A stretch of 64,000 nt of DNA. It comes from Amycolatopsis albispora (GTDB lineage Bacteria; Actinomycetota; Actinomycetes; Mycobacteriales; Pseudonocardiaceae). The stretch is from contig NZ_CP015163.1 of the NCBI RefSeq assembly GCF_003312875.1, positions 3,968,001 through 4,032,000 on the forward strand. Reading direction: 5' to 3'. Positions 26,490 through 35,705 of the stretch are shown one piece after another. Every line of letters begins with the position of its first letter. The first letter of the stretch is position 1. The position numbers and the translations under genes were made by a program. Below the pieces are notes generated by a model. That model searched no databases. It was not told the DNA's origin and saw only the letters and a program-made list of their open reading frames with translations.

Positions 26490-27287
26490 TCAGACACCGG
26501 CCTGCTCGACGAGCTTGGCGCGCAGCCGCAGCACGGCCCTGGTGTGCAGCTGGCTCACCCGCGATTCGGTCACGCCGAGCACCTTGCCGATCTCGGCCAG
26601 GGTGAGGCTCTCGAAGTAGTAGAGGCTGACCACGATGCGGTCGCGCTCGGAGAGCTGGGCGATCGCGTCGGCTAGCTGGCGGCGGTTGTCCTGGTCGACG
26701 AGCACGGCGACCGGGTCGACGGCGTCGTCGTCGGGCAGGGTGTCGACCAGCGAGCCGCTGTCCTTGCCCACCGCGACCAGGTCCTCCAGCGCGACCACGC
26801 TGGTGAGCTGGAGCTGCCCGTAGAGGTCACGCAGCTCGTCGACGGTGATCTCCAGCTCGGTGGCCAGCTCGGCGTCGGTCGGCGTCCGGTTGAGCCGGGC
26901 ACCGAGGCGCTCCATCGCGCGCTCGGCCTCGCGGGCGCGGCTGCGAACCACCCGGGGCACCCAGTCCTGAGAACGGAGGTCGTCCAGGATCGCACCACGG
27001 ATGCGCTGCATCGCGTAGGTCTCGAAGCGCAGGCCGCGCTCGGGCTCGAACTTCTCGATCGCGTCGACCAGGCCGAAGATGCCGGACTGGACCAGGTCGC
27101 CGACGTCGACGTGGGTGGGCAGGCCGGTGCCGACCCGGCCGGCGACGTACTTCACCAGCGGTGCGTAGTGCAGCACCAGGCGATCGCGGAGGCGTTGCTC
27201 TGGCGCTTCGGCGAACTGCCGCCACAGCGCGTTGATGCCCGCCTCCACGTCGCCGGTCTCGGTCAGGCCGGTCTCGGTGGCGGTCAC
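26490..27287 (-). CDS. whiG: RNA polymerase sigma factor, WhiG/FliA type
   Basis: A 265-residue sigma factor with region 2 (LVLHYAPLVKYVAGRVGTGL, then GLVDAIEKFEPERGLRFETY), region 3 (LGARLNRTPTDAELATELEI) and region 4 (LAEIGKVLGVTESRVSQLHT). WhiG of Streptomyces directs early sporulation of aerial hyphae (established). The GTG at 27287 is chosen because GGAGG precedes it; the open frame further upstream is not conserved in character. A dyad at 27311-27329 lies just upstream. An anti-sigma partner was not seen here. Confidence 0.9.
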   Translation of the reverse strand: MTATETGLTETGDVEAGINALWRQFAEAPEQRLRDRLVLHYAPLVKYVAGRVGTGLPTHVDVGDLVQSGIFGLVDAIEKFEPERGLRFETYAMQRIRGAILDDLRSQDWVPRVVRSRAREAERAMERLGARLNRTPTDAELATELEITVDELRDLYGQLQLTSVVALEDLVAVGKDSGSLVDTLPDDDAVDPVAVLVDQDNRRQLADAIAQLSERDRIVVSLYYFESLTLAEIGKVLGVTESRVSQLHTRAVLRLRAKLVEQAGV

Positions 27288-27310
27288 GGGACTGCCCTCC
27301 GCTGCGGGTG

Positions 27311-27329
27311 TCTCAGAGCAGTGCTGAGA
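27311..27329 (-). promoter_or_regulatory. dyad upstream of the sigma gene
   Basis: TCTCAG-N7-CTGAGA forms a 6-bp inverted repeat whose core contains AGCA-G-TGCT. It lies 24-42 bases before the WhiG-type sigma start and could be an operator or a small leader hairpin that affects translation. Confidence 0.35.
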
Positions 27330-27459
27330 ACGCGCTGCGTCACCAGGCAAGTTGCCGTCTTCAACTGCACTCTCAGGTCTGTCTCCGGGCTCGTGCGTGG
27401 TGGTTCGGTCGGGCGGTTCGCCGGGTGGCGGGAAGGCTGACCCTCCGCCGCCCCCGCGG

Positions 27460-28506
27460 TCAGCGTGCACGGGGATGGCTCCGATCATGGATCGCCTTCA
27501 GCCGCTCGACGGTGACGTGAGTGTAAAGCTGAGTGGTGGCAAGCGTAGCGTGACCGAGTAGTTCCTGAACGCTGCGAAGGTCAGCACCACCCTCAAGCAG
27601 GTGCGTGGCAGCCGAATGGCGGAGGCCGTGCGGGCCCATGTCCACCGCACCGTGCACCGAGCCGACCCCGTCGTGGACCACTCGCCGGACTGAGCGAGGG
27701 TCGAGCCGCCTGCCGCGGACGCCCAGGAACAGCGCCTCGGCCGCCTCCCCGCCCGCCCGCTCCGCGAGCACCGGCCGCCCGTCGTCCAACCAGGACCGGA
27801 GCGCCTTCTCGGCGGGCACGCCGAACGGCACGGTCCGCTCCTTGCCGCCCTTGCCCAGCACCCGGATCACCCGGCGCCCGAACTCCACGTCGCCCACGTC
27901 AAGACCACACAGCTCAGCCACCCGAACGCCGGTCGCGTACAGCAGTTCGAGCAGAGCATGATCACGCAACGCAACCGGGTCCCGCTCGGCCGCGCCCGCG
28001 CTGGACGCCTTCATCAGCTGCTCCGCCTGCTCCGGCCGCAGCACCCCGGGCAGCGTGCGATGCGGCCGCGGCGCCACCAGCCGGCTGCCCGGATCCTGCT
28101 CGAGCTTGCCGACCCGCCGCGCCCAGGCGGTGAACGTCCGCGCCGCCGCCGCCCGCCGGGACAACGTCGTGCGGCTCACGCCCGCCTTGTGCTGCTCCGC
28201 CAGCCAGGCCCGCAACTCCCCCACGTCCAACCCGGCCAGCGCGGCCACGTCGCCTGCGGGCTCGTCGTCACCCACGGTTTTCCCGGCGGCCTCGACCCCG
28301 TGCAGGAAGCCGAGCAACGAGACCACGTCACCCACATACGCCCGGACCGTGTGCGCCGAGAGCCCACGCTCCAACCGCAGGTGGCGCTCGTATTCGTCGA
28401 CCAGTTCACCAGCACTGGCAGGCAGCGCCGCCCGCAGGCGCACCAGCCCTCCGCGCCCGCGCGCCTTCACCCCCCGCTCAACTTCGGGGACGCTTCGTGA
28501 CGACAT
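27460..28506 (-). CDS. xerC: tyrosine recombinase XerC
   Basis: A 348-residue site-specific recombinase that resolves chromosome dimers at dif with XerD. The SAM-like DNA-binding half is about residues 30-135, and the catalytic half carries R195, K222, H293-x-x-R296, H319 and nucleophile Y328. An extra N-terminal basic segment of about 30 residues precedes the usual start. It lies between the dprA and sigma genes as in other actinobacteria (Rv2894c position). The 260 bp upstream of it contain no gene. Confidence 0.95.
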   Translation of the reverse strand: MSSRSVPEVERGVKARGRGGLVRLRAALPASAGELVDEYERHLRLERGLSAHTVRAYVGDVVSLLGFLHGVEAAGKTVGDDEPAGDVAALAGLDVGELRAWLAEQHKAGVSRTTLSRRAAAARTFTAWARRVGKLEQDPGSRLVAPRPHRTLPGVLRPEQAEQLMKASSAGAAERDPVALRDHALLELLYATGVRVAELCGLDVGDVEFGRRVIRVLGKGGKERTVPFGVPAEKALRSWLDDGRPVLAERAGGEAAEALFLGVRGRRLDPRSVRRVVHDGVGSVHGAVDMGPHGLRHSAATHLLEGGADLRSVQELLGHATLATTQLYTHVTVERLKAIHDRSHPRAR

Positions 28507-28766
28507 GACCGAAACGCTGGGGGATCACCGGCGCGTGGTCAAGCATCGCCACACCCTGCCGGGGGAACGACCCGATATCGCGACTCGCCGCAACCGCCCG
28601 GACACGTGGGCGAACCGGCGCGGGCGCCAAACGACAACATCATCAGCCGAACGTGTTTCACCCACACGAGGACCAACGCGCAGACGCACCACGGCGTGCG
28701 CGCTCCGCCGCTGTGCATCGGCCACCGAGAACCGGGGCGGTGACCAGTTCCTCGTCCGGGGACCTG

Positions 28767-29942
28767 TCATGCACCTCCCAACGGGCTCACCGGCCGCGAC
28801 CGGCTCGTGAGCCGCCAGCCGTCGTCGGACCTGACAGCCAGACCTTCGAGTTCCAGTTCTGGCAGCACCGAGCGGACCCGGTCGATCGGCACCCCCGAAT
28901 CGGTCGCGATCCGTTCCGGGTACCTGGCCTCCCGCAGTTCGAGCGCGCCGTGCACACGCAGGGCCTCCTCCCCCAATCCGTCGGTGCTCCGGCGCGGTCG
29001 AGGCGTTCGACCGGCCAGCGATGCGCCGAGCTTGCCGACGGTCTCCAGCACGTCATCGAGGGATCCGACCAGCGACGCCGCAGACTCGCGGATGAGCTGG
29101 TGGCAACCGGCCGACATCGACGAACCGACCGGCCCGGGCACCGCCATGACCACCTTGCCGAGCACACCGGCGGTGGTCGCCGTGTTGCGTGCCCCGCTGC
29201 GAATGCCCGCTTCGACCACCACCGTGCCCTCGGTGAGCCCGGCGATCAGGCGGTTCCGGACGAGGAAGCGGTGCCTCGCCGGTGGTGTGCCGAAGGGATA
29301 TTCACTGATCACCAGCCCGCACGCGGCGATCTTGTTCAGCAGGGCGGTGTGCCCGGCCGGATAACCGGCGTCCAGCCCGCAACCGAGCACCGCCGCCGTC
29401 GGCCCGCCGGCCGCGATCGCGCCGCGGTGAGCCGCCCCGTCGATGCCGTAGGCCGCGCCGGAAAACACCGGCATGCCGTTGCGGACCAGCCCATACGCGA
29501 GTTCGGTCGCGGTGTGCTCGCCGTAGCCCGTCGCCGCGCGGGCACCGACGATCGCCACCGCCGACACCACCGCTTCGTCGAGCCTGCCGTCACCGCGGAC
29601 CCACAGCCCGATGGGCGGCGACAGCCCTGGCTTGCCGCGTGCCGTCGCCTGGTCCAACGGGAGCAGCGGCCACGCCGGCCACTCGCCGTCTTCCGGCACG
29701 ACCAGGCGAGCACCCCGCCGTGCGGCCTCGGCGAGATCACGCTCAGCAAAATCCAGCGTCCGGCGCGCGGCTGTCTCGGACAACACGGAATTCGGGCACG
29801 CGCCCTCGCGCACCAGCTTCGCCGCTTCGAGCGGACCGTGGCTGCGGATGAACGCCGCGAGCGCCGTGGCCGGTGGCTCGGCCACCCGGAGCAGGTACGC
29901 TCGGGCGAGCCGGATCTCGGGATCAGCACGTCGCTCGTTCAT
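28767..29942 (-). CDS. dprA: DNA-processing protein DprA
   Basis: A 391-residue Rossmann-like protein that in transformable bacteria loads RecA on incoming single-stranded DNA. The core shows AIVGARAATGYGEHTATELA, SGAAYGIDGAAHRGAIAAGG, VLGCGLDAGYP and VVVEAGIRSGARNTA. An N-terminal SAM-like and a C-terminal winged-helix part flank it. Its start overlaps the yifB stop by 4 bp (ATGA), so the two are translationally coupled. Natural competence is not implied. Confidence 0.95.
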   Translation of the reverse strand: MNERRADPEIRLARAYLLRVAEPPATALAAFIRSHGPLEAAKLVREGACPNSVLSETAARRTLDFAERDLAEAARRGARLVVPEDGEWPAWPLLPLDQATARGKPGLSPPIGLWVRGDGRLDEAVVSAVAIVGARAATGYGEHTATELAYGLVRNGMPVFSGAAYGIDGAAHRGAIAAGGPTAAVLGCGLDAGYPAGHTALLNKIAACGLVISEYPFGTPPARHRFLVRNRLIAGLTEGTVVVEAGIRSGARNTATTAGVLGKVVMAVPGPVGSSMSAGCHQLIRESAASLVGSLDDVLETVGKLGASLAGRTPRPRRSTDGLGEEALRVHGALELREARYPERIATDSGVPIDRVRSVLPELELEGLAVRSDDGWRLTSRSRPVSPLGGA

Positions 29943-31456
29943 GCCGCCTGCCGATCACGGAACTCGAGCGCGGCGGCGACGTGCCCCGCGTCAGGACGAT
30001 CGGCCTCGGCGAGATCGCTCAACGTCCAGGCCACGCGCAAGCACCGGTCGACGCCGCGAGCGGTGAGAACTCCCGTGTCCAAGCCGCGGTCGAGCGCAAC
30101 TGTCGTCTTGCGGGGCAACGCGTACTCGCGGCGGAGCACCGGGCCCGGTACTTCGGCGTTGGTGCGCCAGCCGTGCGCGGCCCAGCGCTCGGCTGCTCTT
30201 TCGCGAGCGCGGAGCACCCTCGTGCGGACGTGCGCTGTCGGCTCTGGCTTTTCGAACTCGTGTGCGTGGGCGTGCATCGCCGTGAGCGGTCGCAACCGGA
30301 CGCGGAGGTCGATGCGGTCGAGCAAGGGGCCGGACAGCTTGCCGAAGTAGCGTCGCCGCGCGAACGGCGTGCAGTCGCAGTCCGCTTCCCGCGGCGGTGC
30401 GCAGGGGCATGGGTTCGTCGCGAGCACGAGCTGGAACCGCGCGGGATAGCAGACCACGCCCTTGCGCCTGGCGATCCGGACCTCGCCGTCCTCCAGGACC
30501 GTGCGCAGCGATTCGAGGCGCTGCCCGCCGAACTCACACACCTCGTCGAGGAACAGCACACCCCGGTGCGCACGGCTGATGATGCCCGGCTTGGCGATGT
30601 CGGTGCCGCCGCCGATCAGCGCGGCGATCGAGGTGCTGTGGTGCGGATCCACGAACGGCGGTATCCGGATGAGCGGCGACGATCGGGACAGCTTGCCCTC
30701 GATCGAATGCACGGCCGTGACCTCGAGCGATTCTTCGCGGGACAGTTCCGGGAGCAAGCCGGGCAGCCGCCTGGCCAACATCGTCTTCCCGACGCCGGGC
30801 GGGCCGACCAGCAGCAAGTGGTGACCACCCGCGGCGGCGACCTCCAGAGCCCATCGTGCTTCCGGCTGCCCGATGACGTCCGAGAGATCGGCGACCGGCG
30901 GCGGCTCCTCCTCGGTGACCGGCCCGGCGGTCGGCAGGTGCTCGACGTCGTCCATCCAGGCGAGCAGGTCTCGGAGGTGGGGCGCGCCCAGCACTTCGAT
31001 GTCGTGCACGAGCGCCGCCTCGAACAGCGAATCGGTCGGCACGACCGCGCGCCGGACCCCTTCCTTGCGGGCGGCGAGCAAGGCGGGCAGCACACCGGGC
31101 ACCGGCCGGATCCGGCCGTCGAGGGCGAGTTCGCCCAGCAAGACAGTGCCGAGCAGCTTGCTCCCGGACACGGCTCCGCTGGCCGCGAGCACGGCTGCGG
31201 CGATGCTCAGGTCGTAACCGGAGCCGAGCTTGGGCAGGTTCGCCGGGGAGAGTCCGAGCGTGACGTGCTGCTCGGGCCACTTCTGATCGGAGTTGCGGAC
31301 GGCGGCGCGGACCCTGTCCTTGGCTTCCTTCAAGCCGGGATCGGGCAGGCCGACGAGCTTCATGCCGGGCATCCCGGCGCCGATGTCGGCTTCGACCTCG
31401 ACCACCCGACCGTCAATGCCGAGCAGCGCGACCGACCAGCTGCGAGCGAGCGCCAT
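29939..31456 (-). CDS. yifB: YifB family Mg-chelatase-like AAA ATPase
   Basis: A 505-residue ATPase related to ComM. An N-terminal Lon-like S5 domain (about residues 20-160) is followed by a AAA module with Walker A GPPGVGKTMLARRLPG and sensor regions (LDEVCEFGGQRLESLR, VLATNPCPCAPP). ComM helps branch migration during transformation (established in Vibrio and Haemophilus); the actinobacterial role is unclear. It starts 1 bp after the repeat-rich ORF and overlaps dprA by 4 bp. Confidence 0.95.
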   Translation of the reverse strand: MALARSWSVALLGIDGRVVEVEADIGAGMPGMKLVGLPDPGLKEAKDRVRAAVRNSDQKWPEQHVTLGLSPANLPKLGSGYDLSIAAAVLAASGAVSGSKLLGTVLLGELALDGRIRPVPGVLPALLAARKEGVRRAVVPTDSLFEAALVHDIEVLGAPHLRDLLAWMDDVEHLPTAGPVTEEEPPPVADLSDVIGQPEARWALEVAAAGGHHLLLVGPPGVGKTMLARRLPGLLPELSREESLEVTAVHSIEGKLSRSSPLIRIPPFVDPHHSTSIAALIGGGTDIAKPGIISRAHRGVLFLDEVCEFGGQRLESLRTVLEDGEVRIARRKGVVCYPARFQLVLATNPCPCAPPREADCDCTPFARRRYFGKLSGPLLDRIDLRVRLRPLTAMHAHAHEFEKPEPTAHVRTRVLRARERAAERWAAHGWRTNAEVPGPVLRREYALPRKTTVALDRGLDTGVLTARGVDRCLRVAWTLSDLAEADRPDAGHVAAALEFRDRQAA

Positions 31457-31457
31457 C

Positions 31458-32576
31458 TCAGCCCGCCTCCCGGACGTGCGGAAACCGGGGCCGCCAACGG
31501 ACCGCGACCACGTCGATGCGCCACGAACACCAGCGGGCCCGGAAGCGTTCGAACCTGGTCGTGGTGGGCGTGGCCCGGCGGCTCACCTGTACGAGGACGG
31601 CTGTTGAGCGCGGCGGGAGATGGCCGACTGAGGCTCGAGCCCGCGATGAAGGCCCGAGCGCTAGGGCGAACCGCGCCACTGGATCGCGGCCTGGGTCCTG
31701 CGCGCGGATGGGCGCGGCACCGACGACTGGGAAGGTTCCGGCGGTCGCGATTGTGCCGCCGACTGGCACGATGGACGTGCACTGAGCTTGGACTGCCGGG
31801 GCGGGCGGGGCTGAGAGGTTTGCTGAGGCTGCCTCGCGTCGGGCGATGGGCTCGGCTGGATTGATGGGTGCGGTTGGAGTGCTGGGCTCGGCTGAAGTGC
31901 TGGGCTCAGCTGTGGTGATGTGCTCCGCTGGCGTGCTGAGGCTGGCTGCGGTGCCAGGCCCAGCTGGCGTGCCGGGCGCGGCAACGACGCCGAGCTTGGC
32001 TGGCGTGCTGGGTGCGGCTGGAGCGCCGGGCCTGGTTGCGGTGATGGGCACGGCTGCGGTTATGGGTACGGCGGGAGCGCTGGGCCTGGCTGTGGTGATG
32101 GGCGCGGCTGCGACGGCGGGTTCGGCTGTGGCAGGGAAGCCAGAGGTACGGCGGCCTGCGGTTACAGAGGGTGGCGCGCCAACAGCCATCGTGGTCGGCA
32201 TGGCGGCGGGTGGAGCGGTGGTTCTCGTGGCTGGGACAGCAGCGGCGGCGCGTGGAGCGGCGACGGCCGATGGAGCGGCCGCGGTGGCGGGTGGGACGGC
32301 GGTGGCGGGTGGTCTGGCAGCGATGGCGGCCGGTGGGACGACGGTCGCGGACTGCGTGGCGCAGGTGAGAGCGCCAGGCTCGGTGAGAGCGCCGGGCTCG
32401 GTGAGGGCGCCGGGCTCGGCGAGGGCGCCAGGCTGAGTGAGAGTGCTGGGCTGGGTGAGCGTGCTGGGCTCAACCACAGCGCTGGGCTGGGTGAGAGTGC
32501 TGAGCTCGGCCTCAGCGCCAGGCTCGGCGAGGGCGCCGGGCTTGGTGAGGGGGCTGGGTTGGGTGTGGGGGGCCAT
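31458..32576 (-). CDS. Pro/Ala/Thr-rich hexad-repeat ORF with YraN-like tail
   Basis: A 372-codon frame fills the gap between yraN and yifB with 1 bp on each side. Residues 6-71 are eleven copies of a six-residue unit, consensus [EQ]P[GS][AT]L[TA]. Looser six-residue periods continue to about residue 265. The last 33 residues resemble the end of YraN upstream: RFERFRARWCSWRIDVVAVR against WLEHFRVQWCPLRFDVIAIH, and the DNA is similar too. YraN core acidic/Lys residues are missing. Codons are less GC-rich at position 3 than in neighbours. The complementary strand is also open in part, so expression as protein is unproven. It may be a degenerate yraN duplicate expanded by 18-nt repeats. Confidence 0.5.
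   Translation of the reverse strand: MAPHTQPSPLTKPGALAEPGAEAELSTLTQPSAVVEPSTLTQPSTLTQPGALAEPGALTEPGALTEPGALTCATQSATVVPPAAIAARPPATAVPPATAAAPSAVAAPRAAAAVPATRTTAPPAAMPTTMAVGAPPSVTAGRRTSGFPATAEPAVAAAPITTARPSAPAVPITAAVPITATRPGAPAAPSTPAKLGVVAAPGTPAGPGTAASLSTPAEHITTAEPSTSAEPSTPTAPINPAEPIARREAASANLSAPPAPAVQAQCTSIVPVGGTIATAGTFPVVGAAPIRAQDPGRDPVARFALALGPSSRARASVGHLPPRSTAVLVQVSRRATPTTTRFERFRARWCSWRIDVVAVRWRPRFPHVREAG
32364..32561. repeat. 18-nt tandem repeat block (11 units)
   Basis: Plus-strand units of the form GGTGAGAGCGCCGGGCTC repeat head to tail, the central four nearly identical. They encode the six-residue units of the minus-strand ORF. A more diverged 18-nt period (core GCTGxxGTGCTGGGC) extends leftwards to about 31850. 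Confidence 0.85.
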
Positions 32577-32577
32577 G

Positions 32578-32961
32578 TCAGAAGGCTCCCGGGAAGTGCG
32601 TCAGCTGCGGCTCGCCGTCGGGGGGCCAGTGGATGGCGATGACGTCGAAGCGCAGGGGGCACCACTGCACGCGGAAGTGCTCCAGCCAGCGGCTGGTCAG
32701 GCGGCGGATGCGGGCTGACTTGTCGGCGTCCACGGCTTCGGCGGGGAGGCCGTAGCCGCTGCCGGAGCGGGTTTTGACTTCGCAGACGAACAGGGTGCGC
32801 CCGTCGGTGGCGACGAGGTCGAGCTCCCCCTCGCGGCAGCGCCAGTTCCTGGACAGGATGACCAGGCCGAGGCCCTCCAGGTGCGCTGCCGCGAGCCGTT
32901 CGCCCCGGCGGCCCAGTTCTTGTCTTCGCTCGTGCGACGGGCGCGCCTGCGTCCCCATCAT
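32578..32961 (-). CDS. YraN family endonuclease-fold protein (UPF0102)
   Basis: A 127-residue protein with the restriction-endonuclease-like core GRRGERLAAAHLEGLGLVIL, REGELDLVATDGRTLFVCEV, KTRSG, and the C-terminal RFDVIAIHW. The D...E-x-K set of the fold is present. The ATG at 32961 (ATG ATG) follows GGGGGA at good spacing; the longer upstream frame is not used. The actual function of the family is unsettled. It lies in the rnhB-DUF2469-yraN-yifB-dprA order common to actinobacteria. Confidence 0.93.
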   Translation of the reverse strand: MMGTQARPSHERRQELGRRGERLAAAHLEGLGLVILSRNWRCREGELDLVATDGRTLFVCEVKTRSGSGYGLPAEAVDADKSARIRRLTSRWLEHFRVQWCPLRFDVIAIHWPPDGEPQLTHFPGAF

Positions 32962-33045
32962 GGCTGGTCCCCCTGGGTCGATGATCGTTGACGATCTCGA
33001 CGGTGCCAGTGCGGGGAAGGGCGGGCCAGGGTGGCCGGGCGGGGC

Positions 33046-33072
33046 TGTGGACAAGTCGGGGGCTGTGGACAA
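33046..33072. repeat. two DnaA-box-like sites in direct repeat
   Basis: TGTGGACAA occurs at 33046-33054 and 33064-33072 (reverse of TTGTCCACA, the actinobacterial DnaA box), 18 bp apart and each preceded by GGGGC. The second copy lies in the loop of a CGGGGG/CCCCCG stem. They sit between DUF2469 and yraN. Confidence 0.55.
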
Positions 33073-33087
33073 CCCCCGGCACGCACG

Positions 33088-33411
33088 TCAGCCGGAGAAG
33101 GGACCGCCTTCCGGTAGGCGCAGGTCGGGCTTGTCCAGTTCCTCGACGTTGACGTCCTTGAAGGTGATCACCCGGACGTGCTTGACGAACCGGGCGGGCC
33201 GGTACATGTCCCACACCCAGGCGTCGGACATCCGCACCTCGAAGTAGACCTCACCACCACCGTCGCGGACCTGCACGTCCACCGCGTTGGCCAGGTAGAA
33301 CCGCCGTTCGGTCTCCACCACATACGCGAACTGGCTGACGATGTCGCGGTACTCGCGGTACAGCGACAGCTCCATCTCGGTCTCGTATTTCTCGAGATCC
33401 TCGGCACTCAT
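33088..33411 (-). CDS. DUF2469 family protein
   Basis: A 107-residue protein with the typical acidic N-terminus [20 protein letters not shown] then [17 protein letters not shown] and [20 protein letters not shown]. The family is found throughout actinobacteria directly downstream of rnhB (Rv2901c position) and has no assigned role. Its ATG overlaps the rnhB stop by 4 bp, so translation is coupled. Confidence 0.95.
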   Translation of the reverse strand: MSAEDLEKYETEMELSLYREYRDIVSQFAYVVETERRFYLANAVDVQVRDGGGEVYFEVRMSDAWVWDMYRPARFVKHVRVITFKDVNVEELDKPDLRLPEGGPFSG

Positions 33412-34214
33412 GAAATCCGGGCCCCTCCTTGCGAGTTCACGTGCCAGTCGGCGGCGAAAAGTCCATTCTGACCCAGACCGTCATCCAGAGCACGCACCGG
33501 CGCGGCCGTGGCGTGCAAAGCCGCCGCGGTGAGCAGTACCCGATGGGGTGGCTCGCGCCGGTGGACCGCGGCCGCGACGGCCACGTTGGTGTAGGACCAC
33601 CGGTGCACCGCGCTGGGCCCGTGCTCGGTCAGCGCCGCGCCGTGCTCGGTGGTGGTGTACCCCTTGTGCACGTCGAAGCCGTACACCGGGTACTCGTCGT
33701 GCAGGTCGGTCATGATCCGGTCCCTGGTCACCTTGGCCAGCACCGACGCCGCCGCCACGCAGGCCACCGCCCGGTCCCCCTTGATCACCGGGAGGCTCGG
33801 CGCGGGCATGCCGGGCACCCGGAAGCCGTCGGTCAGCACGTAACCGGGCGCCGTGCGCAGGTGGGACACCGCCCGCCGCATGCCTTCGACGTTGGTCACG
33901 TGGATGCCGCGCGCGTCGACCTCCTCGGTGGGGATGACCACCACCGCGTAGTCGACGGCCCTGGCCAGCACGCGCTCGTAGACGCGTTCACGCGCGGCCG
34001 CGGTGAGCAGTTTCGAATCGGTCAGCTCGCTCAGCCGGGCGCCGTCCCCCGGCTTGAGCACGCAGGCGGCCACCACCAGCGGACCGGCGCAGGCACCCCG
34101 GCCGGCCTCGTCCACGCCCGCCACCGGGCCGAGCCCACGCCGTTCCAGCGCGGACTGGAGCCCCCACGAACTCTCCCCGCGAATCACCGCGCGCGGCGGC
34201 TTCAGCGCTGACAC
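33408..34214 (-). CDS. rnhB: ribonuclease HII
   Basis: A 268-residue RNase HII that removes ribonucleotides and RNA from RNA:DNA hybrids. The active-site Asp-Glu pair is in [15 protein letters not shown]; further landmarks are [19 protein letters not shown] and [13 protein letters not shown]. The GTG at 34214 is chosen because it follows the lepB stop by 5 bp and has a purine-rich site before it; the frame continues upstream into lepB. It overlaps DUF2469 by 4 bp. Confidence 0.95.
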   Translation of the reverse strand: MSALKPPRAVIRGESSWGLQSALERRGLGPVAGVDEAGRGACAGPLVVAACVLKPGDGARLSELTDSKLLTAAARERVYERVLARAVDYAVVVIPTEEVDARGIHVTNVEGMRRAVSHLRTAPGYVLTDGFRVPGMPAPSLPVIKGDRAVACVAAASVLAKVTRDRIMTDLHDEYPVYGFDVHKGYTTTEHGAALTEHGPSAVHRWSYTNVAVAAAVHRREPPHRVLLTAAALHATAAPVRALDDGLGQNGLFAADWHVNSQGGARIS

Positions 34215-34219
34215 CGCGG

Positions 34220-35161
34220 CTAGCGCTTCCGGTTCGCCGCCCCGCGCAAGCCCGCGCCGAGCTTGCGACCGGCCCATACCGTCGGCCAGGCGGCCACCAC
34301 GCCGATGCCCAGCGGAATGCCCTGCTGCCAGGCCGGCGCGCTCATGCCGAGCGCGGCGGGCTGGGCGGCTTCCTGCGGGTTGTGGTCGCTGACCCCGCCC
34401 CAGCGGTTCGGCGGCAGCACGATGATCCTGGCCTTGCCGATGATGTTCTCGATCGGCACCGCGCCGCGCTCACCCCCGCCGCCCTGCATGCGGGAGTCCG
34501 AGGAGTTGTTGCGGTTGTCGCCCATCACCCAGACCGACCCGAGCGGCACCTTCACCGGGTCGAACGGGGCCTGCACCCCGGTGCCGTCCTCGAAGTGCAG
34601 GTACGGCTCGTCGAGCGCCTTGCCGTCGACCACCACGTGGTTCTGCGCGTCACAGCATTCGACGGTCTGCCCCGGCATCGCGATGATGCGCTTGACGAAG
34701 TCGCGCTCGTCGGGCGGCGCGAGGCCGAACACCGAGCCGATGCTCTGGAAGAAGCGGCCGATCGGGTTGGACGACTCCTGCGGGAGCGCCTCGTTCTCCA
34801 CCCACGGCTCCGGACCCTTGAACACCACCACGTCACCGGGGGTGGGGTCGACGAAGTCGTAGGTGATCTTGTCGACCAGGATGCGGTCGCCGGTGCAGCC
34901 CTCACAACCGTGCAGGGTGGTCTCCATCGACCCCGACGGGATCATGTAGACGCGGAAGAAGAACTGCTGGATGACGAACGTCAGCGCGAGCGCGACGACG
35001 ATCAGGATCGGCAGCTCCACCCAGAACGGGCGCTTCTTCTTCGCTTTGCCCTTGCCACGCTTGCGGTGGGCACCGCCCTTGGTCTCCTCCGCGGCTCCGT
35101 CGTGGTGCTCGGAGCGTTCGGGGTCGTCCTCGGCAGCGTTTGAAGACACAGGTTCGGCCAC
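34220..35161 (-). CDS. lepB: signal peptidase I
   Basis: A 313-residue type I signal peptidase. A charged cytoplasmic N-terminus (about 45 residues, Lys-rich) precedes one membrane helix (48-65). The catalytic Ser78 is in MIPSGSME and Lys157 in DFVKRII, forming the Ser/Lys dyad. Box E reads [18 protein letters not shown] pair near residue 86 may form a disulphide. A second hydrophobic stretch near the C-terminus is unusual in E. coli but common in actinobacteria. GTG start; it follows rplS by 30 bp. Confidence 0.96.
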   Translation of the reverse strand: MAEPVSSNAAEDDPERSEHHDGAAEETKGGAHRKRGKGKAKKKRPFWVELPILIVVALALTFVIQQFFFRVYMIPSGSMETTLHGCEGCTGDRILVDKITYDFVDPTPGDVVVFKGPEPWVENEALPQESSNPIGRFFQSIGSVFGLAPPDERDFVKRIIAMPGQTVECCDAQNHVVVDGKALDEPYLHFEDGTGVQAPFDPVKVPLGSVWVMGDNRNNSSDSRMQGGGGERGAVPIENIIGKARIIVLPPNRWGGVSDHNPQEAAQPAALGMSAPAWQQGIPLGIGVVAAWPTVWAGRKLGAGLRGAANRKR

Positions 35162-35191
35162 GACGCCAGGCTACGGGAATCCGCTACCGGA

Positions 35192-35545
35192 TCAGGAAGC
35201 CGGCTCGCGGCGCTCCTTGATCTTGGCGGCCTTGCCGCGCAGCTCACGCAGGTAGTACAGCTTCGCGCGCCGCACGTCACCGCGCTTGTGCACCTCGATC
35301 TGGGCGATGTTCGGGCTGTGCACCGGGAAGGTGCGCTCCACGCCGACGCCGAACGACACCTTGCGGACGGTGAACGTCTCGCGGATGCCGCCGCCCTGAC
35401 GGCGGATGACCACGCCCTGGAAGACCTGAAGGCGCTCGCGGTTGCCCTCGATCACTCGGACGTGCACCTTCAGCGTGTCGCCCGGGCGGAATTCCGGGAT
35501 GTCGGAACGCAGCGACTGAGCGTCCAGGGCGTCCAGGGTGTTCAT
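35192..35545 (-). CDS. rplS: 50S ribosomal protein L19
   Basis: A 117-residue protein of standard length. The KOW-like core [20 protein letters not shown] and [20 protein letters not shown] are diagnostic, as is [20 protein letters not shown]. It lies at the 30S-50S interface. The ATG at 35545 is the family start; the longer upstream frame lacks similarity. It is 160 bp downstream of trmD, in a gap with no gene. Confidence 0.97.
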   Translation of the reverse strand: MNTLDALDAQSLRSDIPEFRPGDTLKVHVRVIEGNRERLQVFQGVVIRRQGGGIRETFTVRKVSFGVGVERTFPVHSPNIAQIEVHKRGDVRRAKLYYLRELRGKAAKIKERREPAS

Positions 35546-35705
35546 CGGTGGTCCGTCCTCGTCTGTGATGTAACGTCTTCGTCTTGCCATACGTCCGGGC
35601 GCACGCCGGTCACAGCGGCCTGCCCTGGGGGTTGGCGGGCGCGCGAACCCGATGGGTTCCTCTCGCGCCAACCGGTCAAGTATTACAGACCCGCCGGGCG
35701 GCGGA

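Noticed and set aside
28507..28766. dif site near xerC
   Set aside because: No 28-bp dif-like dyad with a 6-bp centre could be recognised in the gap.
32364..32561. CRISPR array
   Set aside because: Units are head-to-tail 18-mers with no unique spacers between them.
33046..33072. Replication origin
   Set aside because: Only two DnaA-like boxes, no AT-rich stretch, and no dnaA, dnaN or gyr genes nearby.
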